Part shown: piece by piece, positions 1 to 5,839 of the stretch
How positions within the stretch are numbered: the first letter of the stretch is position 1
Layout of the letters: each line of letters starts with the position of its first letter
Source of the DNA: Planctomycetota bacterium
Lineage (GTDB): Bacteria; Planctomycetota; Planctomycetia; Pirellulales; Pirellulaceae
Assembly: GCA_029259935.1 (NCBI GenBank)
Contig: JAJDEH010000217.1
Coordinates: 1-13,858, forward strand
Direction: 5' to 3'
Length of the DNA stretch: 13,858 bases
Translations under genes and position numbers: made by a program
The notes under the pieces: model-generated
What the model was told of the DNA's origin: nothing
The model's input: the letters and a program-made list of their open reading frames with translations, nothing else
Databases searched by the model: none

Positions 1-231
1 ATGTTCCTGTACAGCCTCACGATCGTGTGGTTCGCGACCGAAGGGCATGCCGATCTGCAGTTCCCCGATCGACCGTGGTACTACTGGAAATCACAGCCGA
101 GTTTCGCCGACATGTTAACGACATTACGCCGAAATAGCTGGGAAGACAAATTATCAAAGGTGTCGCCCGCAACGCCCCCCGCCGACAATTGCACCAGCCT
201 GCTCACCTACTTGGCGACTCTCGCCGGATAG
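1..231 (+). CDS. C-terminal end of a DDE-type transposase (partial, start outside window)
   Basis: The frame is open from the first base, so the 76 residues seen are most likely the tail of a longer protein rather than a whole gene. The stretch FPDRPWYYWKSQPSFADML followed by TTLRRNSWEDK resembles the C-terminal signature (R-P-W-Y, K-x-x-P-S-F-A-D-M-L-x-x-L-R-R) that I associate with DDE transposases of IS elements common in planctomycetes; this is recognition from memory, and the IS family is not assigned. The catalytic residues would lie upstream. Its last 25 bases overlap the 3' end of the minus-strand WD40 gene, which suggests that this element landed in or beside that gene. Whether the element is intact cannot be judged from here. 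Confidence 0.55.
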   Translation: MFLYSLTIVWFATEGHADLQFPDRPWYYWKSQPSFADMLTTLRRNSWEDKLSKVSPATPPADNCTSLLTYLATLAG

Positions 232-1157
232 CGTTCCATTAGTGCAAAACTGGAACTTAGGGTGGTTACCTTACTGACCGTATCTCCGACCACGTTCCAG
301 ACGTCAATGTTAAAACAGTCGCGGGTAGACACTATGGTTCGCCCGTCCGAGGACATATCCACCAGACTAACCCACCCGTTTGTCTTATTGGTAAACACTT
401 CGGAAATCTGGCCGTCGATGAATTGCCATGCCCGCAGGGATTTGTCATTTCCAGCCGATACAATTCTCCGGCCGTCGCTGGAAATGCATACAGACACGAG
501 ATCGGATATCGCACCACGTGAGGCGGAGTCGTTTGCCTTTAATGTCGCAAGCAATCGCAGTTTGTCATCACCAAGATCTCGAACTTCTACGCTGTTGCCT
601 AATCCACACACCAGAATGTCGCCTTCGCCGACTCCCAACGACCATACGGCCTCACCGCACCGAAGCGATGCAATGGCGCCTTTGTTCCTCGTCTTGCCAA
701 CCGCCCGAACTCGAATGGTCGAATCGTGTCCGGCAGTAACTAATGACTTGCCATCACTTGAAAAGGCCACGGCTGGACCCCCAGGTGTTCTCAAGACCGC
801 CATTTCGATGGGCTGGGCCCCGTCAAGCTTCCAAAGCCGAACAGTATCATCGAAGCTGCCCGATGCAAGGATTCGCCCATCGGGAGAAAAAGCCAATGAG
901 CTGATGCCTTTGACGTGCTGCTTCATTACGGCGACAACTTCTCTCGGATGCCACCTTTCTTTCAGATTATTTGGAATGACGCTCGCATCTAAACGATCTA
1001 ATGGCGACGCCATAAAGGTCGACGTATTGCTCTCCGATCGCGGCTCTTCAGCGACCGATTTGCTGATCAACACTAACGACAAGACAATTAGCATCGTGCC
1101 ACGCACTCGAAATGCAATGCCAGGAGGTGCGGTACTCGGCGATGACCAACGCAACAT
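207..1157 (-). CDS. Secreted WD40-repeat protein, probably truncated at its C-terminus
   Basis: The ATG at 1157 is chosen because GGAG at 1167-1170 sits nine bases ahead of it; a TTG at 1181 and an ATG at 1166 are in frame but badly placed for that site. The protein has 316 residues. A hydrophobic segment (about residues 22-36, MLIVLSLVLISKSVA) looks like a signal peptide. Five WD40-type blades follow at roughly residues 85-112, 126-153, 167-195, 217-246 and 260-290, with motifs such as SPDGRILASGSFDDTVRLW and SSDGRRIVSAGNDKSLRAW. Seven blades usually close a propeller, so two appear to be missing. The last 15-20 residues show no WD40 pattern and are encoded across the end of the transposase gene on the other strand, so an insertion probably replaced the original 3' end. 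Function is unknown beyond a likely scaffold role in the envelope. It diverges from the gene at 1475. Confidence 0.75.
   Translation of the reverse strand: MLRWSSPSTAPPGIAFRVRGTMLIVLSLVLISKSVAEEPRSESNTSTFMASPLDRLDASVIPNNLKERWHPREVVAVMKQHVKGISSLAFSPDGRILASGSFDDTVRLWKLDGAQPIEMAVLRTPGGPAVAFSSDGKSLVTAGHDSTIRVRAVGKTRNKGAIASLRCGEAVWSLGVGEGDILVCGLGNSVEVRDLGDDKLRLLATLKANDSASRGAISDLVSVCISSDGRRIVSAGNDKSLRAWQFIDGQISEVFTNKTNGWVSLVDMSSDGRTIVSTRDCFNIDVWNVVGDTVSKVTTLSSSFALMERYPARVAK
233..256. repeat. Short inverted repeat just after the transposase stop, possible IS end
   Basis: GTTCCA (233-238) and TGGAAC (251-256) form a perfect 6-bp inverted repeat with a 12-base loop, starting two bases after the transposase stop codon. 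It could be part of the right terminal end of the insertion element or a weak hairpin. The left end of the element is outside the window, so the terminal inverted repeat and target duplication cannot be checked. Confidence 0.25.
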
Positions 1158-1260
1158 CTTTTCCATCTCCGTAAGAATCAAAAGAGCGAAAAGGCCACCC
1201 CTAGTTTAGGCGACCGGACTGCATTTCCAAAAGAGATTCGCCAAGAGATCGTTTAGACCC

Positions 1261-1369
1261 GAGCGCTCATAATGCCGTTCCATCCATCTGGCGGACCGTC
1301 TCCCCCTTCTTTAAACGTCAAGCCGCCCGCCAAGACTGCCATTTGGAAGGCCAGGTGGAAATATGAACT
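1261..1369. repeat. Intergenic direct repeat, copy 1 (about 110 bp)
   Basis: This stretch matches 3033-3142 in the same orientation at roughly 80 percent identity by eye with one single-base indel. It starts with the palindrome GAGCGCTC and ends with the shared GGTGGAAATA..GAACT. Because the indel shifts the frame and mismatches do not favour third codon positions, it looks non-coding. The 73-codon frame at 1272-1493 that runs through it is therefore not called as a gene. The repeat occupies much of the spacer between the divergent genes at 1157 and 1475. Confidence 0.7.
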
Positions 1370-1439
1370 GTCGGCTTGGTGTGATTCGGGGCCGTTCACG
1401 ATAATGGTGTTGTTGGGAGTGCCACGGGCCGATACGCTG

Positions 1440-1466
1440 AACCAATTGACTGAATTGGTTGAGGAG
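1440..1466 (+). promoter_or_regulatory. Perfect 8-bp inverted repeat abutting the Shine-Dalgarno site of the next gene
   Basis: AACCAATT (1440-1447) and AATTGGTT (1453-1460) are perfect inverted arms around GACTG. The right arm ends directly against GAGGAG (1461-1466), which is a strong ribosome binding site eight bases before the ATG at 1475. The GAGGAG supports the ATG start of the downstream gene. The inverted repeat could be an operator bound by a dimeric repressor or an mRNA hairpin that affects ribosome access. Neither role is shown by the sequence alone. Confidence 0.45.
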
Positions 1467-1474
1467 TTGAAGAA

Positions 1475-2836
1475 ATGCGGCGACAACCGATAATCCCTGT
1501 CACCTCAGCCCTTTTTCTCATTCTCTTCTCCGTCGATACCTATTCCGGTGAACGTCAACTATCTGGCTATGGCCATCGACAAATCGAGCAGATGCTTGAA
1601 GATCACCCAAACATGCGAGGTGTTGTTGCTCGGGACAGTAAGATTAGGAAGTGGTCCGAACGACAATTTGAAGGCGAGCATACCGGTAGGAGAGTGTACT
1701 GGGACCATCGGGAGCCCCGGAGTGGAGATCCAGCGGAAGGCGGTCCATACCGAATTGATTATCCGCCCTACATTAGGATTACCTCGGATCCAGCAGTCTC
1801 TGGTGCCTCAAAATGGATGTGTTTGATCTTCGAGCTACACGATCGTCAATTCGACGGCGAGTGCGCCGTGGTAAGGGATTTTTGCCTTCGCCTTGGCCGC
1901 AAGAACTTCGTCACGATCCGCGCATCCACAGAGCATGCTGCAGCGGTCAAGGCGAAAGAGTTCTTCAAACGGCATCCGTTCCCGTTCGATGAGAAACAGA
2001 GATCGACCTACGGCTGGTTCCTGTTTGTCCCCAGCAATTTGAGAGACTATCTTTTGCAGCACCAAGAACGGTTGGCGGCCAAACAGTCAAACCGACTCGC
2101 GCGCTATTACGAATTCCACGACGAATCGGTGCGGCTAAGCAAGCTCTCCTTCCAGGATCTGTCCAGACACATAAAGGAAGAGGTGGAATTGCTCAAGAGG
2201 CCGTTGTCTCGGGAAGTCCGACGAGCGAACAGAAACTACGCCAAACGACAGCTAGAGCAGATACTAGTGGACCGGCCAAGAATGAGCGGAGTCATCGCCC
2301 AAGACCATCATATCTGGCAATGGGCGGAGAAGCAGTTTGAAGGACAAGCAAACGGCGGCAACAGAATTTACTGGGACAATCGCAACACGCTGTCAGGGTG
2401 CGGTGCGGAAAGTGGGCCCGTTTCTGGCGACTACCCACCGTATGTCCGAGTTGAGGACGACCCGAAGAAGTCGGGGATTGATCAATGGACCAGCCTAGTT
2501 TTCGAATTACACAATAGCCAAGCGGATGAGCCCTACCTTGAACTCATCAATCGGGCAGCCTTCGGAAAAATTGGACGCGAAGCATTTGCCGTTGCCTGCA
2601 TGAAACTCGAATTCGAAGCAATGGCGAAGACTCAGAAGTTGTTGAGGCAACACCCGCTTCGTGCTGCTAAAACGGGCGACGACCCTGTGTACAACGAATA
2701 CACCGGAGAAATTGGTGACTTCGACGATTTTCTACGTAAGCACCCGCGATCTCCAGATCCCAGATACTTCTCCCTTCGTGACCACTACCTTGAATACTAT
2801 GACGAACTCGCGTCATTCCAAAAACGCAGGAAATGA
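1475..2836 (+). CDS. Secreted protein with two tandem copies of an unrecognised domain
   Basis: I do not recognise a named family. The ATG at 1475 has GAGGAG eight bases upstream. Residues 1-25 (MRRQPIIPVTSALFLILFSV...) look like a signal peptide, so the 453-residue product is probably exported. The mature part is an internal duplication offset by about 224 residues: copy 1 about 30-224, copy 2 about 253-445. Shared motifs in order are RQ(I/L)EQ(M/L), a GV(V/I)A(R/Q)D block, W-x-E-x-QFEG (60-67 and 283-290), (V/I)YWD-x-R (74-79, 298-303), DYPPY(I/V)R(I/V) (95-102, 319-326) and L(I/V)FELH-x-x-Q (117-125, 341-349). The copies have clearly diverged, so the duplication is not recent. No HExxH or other classical catalytic motif is visible, although the invariant E and H in FELH could be functional. 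The gene is flanked by two copies of a direct repeat. By eye its third positions are less GC-rich than those of the genes to the right. Confidence 0.8.
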   Translation: MRRQPIIPVTSALFLILFSVDTYSGERQLSGYGHRQIEQMLEDHPNMRGVVARDSKIRKWSERQFEGEHTGRRVYWDHREPRSGDPAEGGPYRIDYPPYIRITSDPAVSGASKWMCLIFELHDRQFDGECAVVRDFCLRLGRKNFVTIRASTEHAAAVKAKEFFKRHPFPFDEKQRSTYGWFLFVPSNLRDYLLQHQERLAAKQSNRLARYYEFHDESVRLSKLSFQDLSRHIKEEVELLKRPLSREVRRANRNYAKRQLEQILVDRPRMSGVIAQDHHIWQWAEKQFEGQANGGNRIYWDNRNTLSGCGAESGPVSGDYPPYVRVEDDPKKSGIDQWTSLVFELHNSQADEPYLELINRAAFGKIGREAFAVACMKLEFEAMAKTQKLLRQHPLRAAKTGDDPVYNEYTGEIGDFDDFLRKHPRSPDPRYFSLRDHYLEYYDELASFQKRRK

Positions 2837-3033
2837 GGTCGCTTGCGTGGGAGGAAGAAGGTGTCAACCGTAAATTCGGGAGCAAGTCGCCGAGCGCCAT
2901 GACCGGCACTGACTGCGCGGGGTCAAGCCTAGGCGTAAAGGCTTCGCCTAGATGAAGACGTTGGCAGAACGATGAAGGGCAGAGTGAGTTTTCTCTCTTC
3001 CGGCTTGGGTGAATGGGGCGTTCTATTGACGCG
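2837..3033. other. Intergenic stretch with two overlapping, mutually exclusive hairpins (2925-2951)
   Basis: After the stop at 2836 there is no convincing gene. AAGCCT (2925-2930) can pair with AGGCTT (2939-2944), while CTAGGCG (2929-2935) can pair perfectly with CGCCTAG (2945-2951). The two hairpins share bases, so only one can form at a time. No run of T follows, so this is not a classic intrinsic terminator. It may be a terminator-like structure for the gene at 1475 or a small repeat. Apart from this I see nothing in the spacer before the direct repeat. Confidence 0.35.
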
Positions 3034-3142
3034 AGCGCTCGTAACGCCGTTCCGTCCATCTGACGTATCGCCCTCGCCCTGCTTTACCTGTCAAGCCGTC
3101 CGTCAAGACTTCCCATTGGAATACCAGGTGGAAATAAGAACT
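3033..3142. repeat. Intergenic direct repeat, copy 2 (about 110 bp)
   Basis: This is the partner of 1261-1369 in direct orientation, 1772 bases downstream. It opens with GAGCGCTC inside the longer palindrome CGAGCGCTCG, shares CCGTTCC-TCCATCTG and GTCAAGCCG, and ends with CCAGGTGGAAATA-GAACT. It lies just before the phosphatase gene. Together the two copies bracket the duplicated-domain gene. Confidence 0.7.
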
Positions 3143-3233
3143 ACCCGCGTGATATAAATCATGGGTGAGACTTTTTGGCCGCTCCTTTTTGGGACACTCC
3201 AGACGGTTGGTCGCTCGAGACTTGGCAATCGCG

Positions 3234-3758
3234 ATGTCACGAATTCTTACCAGGCTGGCCCTTTACCCATCGCTTGTGTGGAATGTGGCGATCTGCCGAG
3301 TGTTCCGCGTGTGGAACTGGTGGGACCAAGTCGACACGCTCGTTTTCCTTGGCGCTCGACCTTTCAAATCAGACGTTCGTCGCATGCAAGACGTTGGGGT
3401 CGGTGCGGTCGTGAACATGTGTGAAGAATACGCGGGTCCGATTGATGCCTACTCCGATTCAGGTATTACTCAACTTCACCTTCCGACAGTTGACTTTGCT
3501 TCTCCGTCGCTCGAGGACGTGCGCGCCGGCGTTGAGTTCATCGAAGACCATCTCAACCAAGGGCACGCGGTGTATGTACACTGCAAAGCGGGGCGCGGGC
3601 GCAGCGCCACCGTAGTGCTGTGCTGGATCATGCATGCCAACAAGATTTGTCCCGCCGATGCGCTCAGGCGGTTGAAAGCCAAACGCAAACAAGTTTCCAA
3701 TCACCTTGCCCAGCGTCTCGTTGTCCAGCAGTTCTGGGCGAGTATCTCTGACAGTTAG
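3234..3758 (+). CDS. PTPMT1-like dual-specificity phosphatase
   Basis: The active-site loop HCKAGRGRS fits the Cys-phosphatase signature HCxxGxxR; from the ATG at 3234 the nucleophile is C117, the arginine R123, and the likely general acid D87 in the TVDF segment. The N-terminal part (LYPSLVWNV, WWDQVDTLVFLGARPF, VVNMCEEYAG) follows the pattern of PTPMT1, the phosphatase that converts phosphatidylglycerophosphate to phosphatidylglycerol in mitochondria. The natural substrate here is therefore plausibly a phospholipid phosphate, but a phosphoprotein is possible. I prefer ATG 3234 (174 residues) because family members start close to this point; an in-frame GTG at 3165 would add 23 residues with no family resemblance. 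Neither has a good Shine-Dalgarno site. There is no operon partner: a repeat region follows the stop. Hydrophobic residues near 8-22 may place it at the membrane. Confidence 0.85.
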   Translation: MSRILTRLALYPSLVWNVAICRVFRVWNWWDQVDTLVFLGARPFKSDVRRMQDVGVGAVVNMCEEYAGPIDAYSDSGITQLHLPTVDFASPSLEDVRAGVEFIEDHLNQGHAVYVHCKAGRGRSATVVLCWIMHANKICPADALRRLKAKRKQVSNHLAQRLVVQQFWASISDS

Positions 3759-3766
3759 CGCCGACG

Positions 3767-3840
3767 GGCGGAGACCCCCTCTAGCTCCCCCTTGGCAAGG
3801 GGGAGAACCGGTGGCGAAGCGCCGCAGCGCTACCCCTCGG
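3767..3840. repeat. REP-like hairpin repeat, copy 1
   Basis: Bases 3767-3811 are identical to 4593-4637 (45 bp), with weaker similarity up to about 3840. At the core, CTCCCCCTTG (3785-3794) and CAAGGGGGAG (3796-3805) are perfect complementary arms around one G. It begins eight bases after the phosphatase stop. The structure and its place behind a gene are like REP elements and could also stabilise or end transcripts. Lack of a T run argues against a canonical terminator. Confidence 0.75.
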
Positions 3841-3884
3841 CGTGGCAGAAACTGTGGGGGCACATTTCGGCCGTGTCTCTTCGG

Positions 3885-3976
3885 GAGTGGGGCGATGGTT
3901 GCCGATTGATTCGACAAGCTGGGGAATATCGAAGGTTGAAGGGCGGACAAGCGGTGCCTCCGGCGTTAGCTGGGGG
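3885..3976. repeat. Mosaic repeat: shared module plus a second hairpin type
   Basis: GATTCGACAAGCTG (3908-3921) followed by GAATATCGAAGG, with a G-rich lead-in from about 3885 and a GGCGGAC-x-x-GCGG tail, matches a module at 4505-4597. Here the module runs into a different hairpin: CCTCCGGC (3957-3964) and GCTGGGGG (3969-3976) pair, with two G-U pairs in RNA, around the loop GTTA. Together with the REP-like block at 3767 it fills most of the gap between 3758 and 4106. I see no gene in that gap; the remaining 3977-4105 shows nothing clear beyond the leader of the next gene. Confidence 0.55.
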
Positions 3977-4105
3977 GTAATTCTGAACAACGTGGCACTT
4001 GCTGGTGACACGTAGCGATGGAACGCTAGGCGCTTGCGGCTTGCACGCTGATTTCTGATAATCCACGGCGGGCGTAATGTTGGCCTTCACCGAAGCGAAG
4101 TAATT

Positions 4106-4483
4106 ATGAAACACGTCATTTGTATTCTGCTGGCACTGGTATCCACATCGTTGCTGGGTTGTGGTGGCGATGATTCTGAATCTTCGGGCACCGCGGACAT
4201 TCCCAAACTCATCGAAGCGTTCAAGGACGAAAGCGAAGACGGGATGGTTCAGGCTCGTGCGATGTACGCCCTTGTTGAGATTGGCACCCCGGCAGTGCCA
4301 CCATTGATCGAGGCGCTCGAATCGGATGACGTAAATGTGCGGCTCATGGCGTTGAACACTCTTGGATTGATCGGACCTGATGCAACCGACGCGGTGCCGG
4401 CAATCAAGAAGGCACTCGAAGACCCAGATCCCGACGTGCAAAATCGGGCTAAGGATGCACTTGAGAAGATTGGTGCGTCGTGA
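4106..4483 (+). CDS. Small HEAT-repeat lipoprotein
   Basis: The 125-residue product begins with a lipoprotein signal: MKHVICILLALVSTS followed by the lipobox LLGC with the lipidated cysteine at residue 19, then a Gly- and acid-rich linker. From about residue 32 to the end it has two to three HEAT or PBS-lyase-type helical repeats, seen in segments such as VQARAMYALVEIGTPAVPPL, VRLMALNTLGLIG and VQNRAKDALEKIG. HEAT repeats are protein-binding scaffolds; no enzyme motif is present. Most HEAT proteins of this type are longer, so this is a minimal version. The ATG at 4106 has only a weak GAAG-type site upstream. The gene stands alone between two copies of mosaic intergenic repeats and may have moved or been duplicated with them; that is inference. 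Confidence 0.8.
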   Translation: MKHVICILLALVSTSLLGCGGDDSESSGTADIPKLIEAFKDESEDGMVQARAMYALVEIGTPAVPPLIEALESDDVNVRLMALNTLGLIGPDATDAVPAIKKALEDPDPDVQNRAKDALEKIGAS

Positions 4484-4504
4484 AAACAGGCGCGGCCGAC
4501 AATG

Positions 4505-4597
4505 GGCGGGGGGTGACGGCTGTGCGGATCGATTCGACAAGCTGACGAATATCGAATATCGAAGGCGGATCGTCGAAGGCTAAAGGCGGACTGGCGG
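4505..4597. repeat. Mosaic repeat module, copy 2
   Basis: GATTCGACAAGCTG (4531-4544), a G-rich lead-in and a GGCGGAC-x-x-GCGG tail (about 4586-4597) match the module at 3885-3955. An extra ATATCGAA unit and about a dozen further bases are present here. The tail runs directly into the REP-like hairpin at 4593, whereas the first copy of the module runs into a different hairpin. Confidence 0.55.
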
Positions 4598-4660
4598 AGA
4601 CCCCCTCTAGCTCCCCCTTGGCAAGGGGGAGAACCGGCGGCGCCGCGGCGCTAGGCCTCG
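4593..4660. repeat. REP-like hairpin repeat, copy 2, reaching into the WD40 stop codon
   Basis: Bases 4593-4637 are identical to 3767-3811. The hairpin arms are at 4611-4620 and 4622-4631. The looser similarity continues through a GCGCTA and CCTCGG segment, which contains the stop codon (4651-4653) of the minus-strand WD40 gene. The last codons of that gene may therefore derive from the repeat. It lies between convergent gene ends, a usual place for REP-like elements. Confidence 0.7.
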
Positions 4661-5772
4661 GGCGCTGGGAATTCTAGGATATGAATCTTGGAACTGCCGC
4701 CGATGTAGTCTCCGTCTTTCAATGGCCGGCCGTTGGCGTTCGGCGAAATGGAAACCATGAGGGCGATTTTTCGGCCATCGGGGTGCAAACTCAAACTGCG
4801 GCCGTTGGGGATCTTGTTGCTGGTGTAAAAAGCCTTGTCGTCCTCGGGCCGCCAGAACCAGACGTGGCCCTTGCCGGGAAACGCACAAGAAGTGGCCATC
4901 ACGAAACCGGACGCGTGAAACCGGGCATCATAGGCGAAGCCGTCTTGCGTGCTGCCGACCGGCATTTCGCGAAGCTGTTTGCCTGTCTGCCAGTCGAACA
5001 CGATGGCACAGGGCGTTCCGGTCGCGAAGCCGCCGCCCGGTGTCTTCTGGCCCGTGCATACAAGCCGCTTGCCGTCGGCGTCGAATGACAAGTGTCGCAC
5101 GCCGCCGCAGTGTTGAATTCGTTCGCTCTCGACGTCATGAGAATAGAGTACCTTGGCTTCGAGCTTGCGCACGATCTTGTCACTGGCCAAGTCCCAATGA
5201 TGAATCGTGCCTTCCAAATCGCCCATGGCCAGCGACTTGCCATCGGGGTGGAAGCACAGGCTGAAGATGCGCGCGGTGGTCGGGCCGGGGGTTTCGGCCG
5301 GCGGTTTGCTGGCATCGGGGTGCGTCAGCTCTTTGGTCAGCTTGCCGCTGTTTGCTTCCCATAAACGCACCACGGCGTCGTTACCGCCCGTGGCAACCAA
5401 GCTTCCATCGGGACTGACGGCCAGCGCGCGAATCCAGCCGTCGTGCGCTTGTGGCAATTTCCAGGCCGTCGTGGGCTTGGCTTGTTCATAGGACCAGCAG
5501 GCCAGTTGTCCCCAACTGTCGGCCGTGAACAGGCGGCCGCCAGGTTGAGCAAAATCCATGCACTGCACCCAGCCGTTATGCCCGGTCAGCGGATCAAGCA
5601 ACTTGGGCTCTTCACCCGTGACATCCCAGCGCTGGACCGTCGCGTCGTATCCACAAGCGATGAGAAACTTTCCGCATGGACTGTATCGGGCTTGCCACAA
5701 TTGCCGCTCGTAGGTGACTTCCTTGCCGGTCGGCTTGGGTTCGTAAGTGGCTTTTAGTGTTTCCGGATTCAT
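4651..5772 (-). CDS. Seven-bladed WD40-repeat protein of the DUF1501/PSCyt2 gene set
   Basis: The 373-residue protein has no signal peptide and is predicted to be cytoplasmic. Seven WD40-type blades can be traced from about residue 25 to the end, for instance ARYSPCGKFLIACGYDATVQ, AVSPDGSLVATGGNDAVVRL and CFHPDGKSLAMGDLEGTIHH, enough for one closed propeller. Such proteins serve as binding platforms and no catalytic motif is seen. The ATG at 5772 has GAGGGA (5783-5788) ten bases upstream. It lies 67 bases after the DUF1501 gene on the same strand and is probably co-transcribed with it; WD40 genes often accompany this pair in planctomycetes. The mismatch between a cytoplasmic propeller and two exported partners is notable. 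The stop codon falls within the tail of the REP-like repeat. Confidence 0.85.
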   Translation of the reverse strand: MNPETLKATYEPKPTGKEVTYERQLWQARYSPCGKFLIACGYDATVQRWDVTGEEPKLLDPLTGHNGWVQCMDFAQPGGRLFTADSWGQLACWSYEQAKPTTAWKLPQAHDGWIRALAVSPDGSLVATGGNDAVVRLWEANSGKLTKELTHPDASKPPAETPGPTTARIFSLCFHPDGKSLAMGDLEGTIHHWDLASDKIVRKLEAKVLYSHDVESERIQHCGGVRHLSFDADGKRLVCTGQKTPGGGFATGTPCAIVFDWQTGKQLREMPVGSTQDGFAYDARFHASGFVMATSCAFPGKGHVWFWRPEDDKAFYTSNKIPNGRSLSLHPDGRKIALMVSISPNANGRPLKDGDYIGGSSKIHILEFPAPEA

Positions 5773-5839
5773 GATATCGGATTCCCTCGCTGACGCTGCG
5801 GGTTGCTGTGTTAAGTCACCAGTGGCGCTGAGTAACTAG

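Noticed and set aside
262..1209. A 315-codon plus-strand frame opposite the secreted WD40 gene
   Set aside because: It is the mirror of a gene with clear WD40 repeats; its translation shows no domain, signal or repeat pattern of its own.
1272..1493. A 73-codon frame ahead of the duplicated-domain gene, overlapping its start by 19 bases
   Set aside because: Its first half lies in the direct repeat, whose second copy has a frame-shifting indel. The second half (TLNQLTELVEELKK) looks mildly protein-like but is partly made by the inverted repeat and ribosome site. No start signal supports it.
2569..2690. Possible zinc-protease reading of the duplicated-domain protein based on FELH
   Set aside because: No HExxH or a second and third ligand in conserved positions could be found in both copies, so a protease call is not supported.
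2972..3157. A 61-codon frame across the second direct repeat
   Set aside because: It reads a different frame from the one open in copy 1 after the indel, and shows no protein features.
3785..3805. REP-like hairpin as an intrinsic terminator of the phosphatase gene
   Set aside because: The stem is strong but no T run follows, and an identical block occurs elsewhere, so a repeat is the better description; a role in transcript ending is still possible.
3459..4540. Minus-strand frames (163 and 236 codons) across the phosphatase and lipoprotein genes
   Set aside because: They run antisense to well-supported genes and through repeats, with no recognisable domain.
1..4660. The left region as a defence island
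   Set aside because: Although repeats and a transposase are present, no nuclease, helicase, toxin, NTPase or known defence domain was seen.
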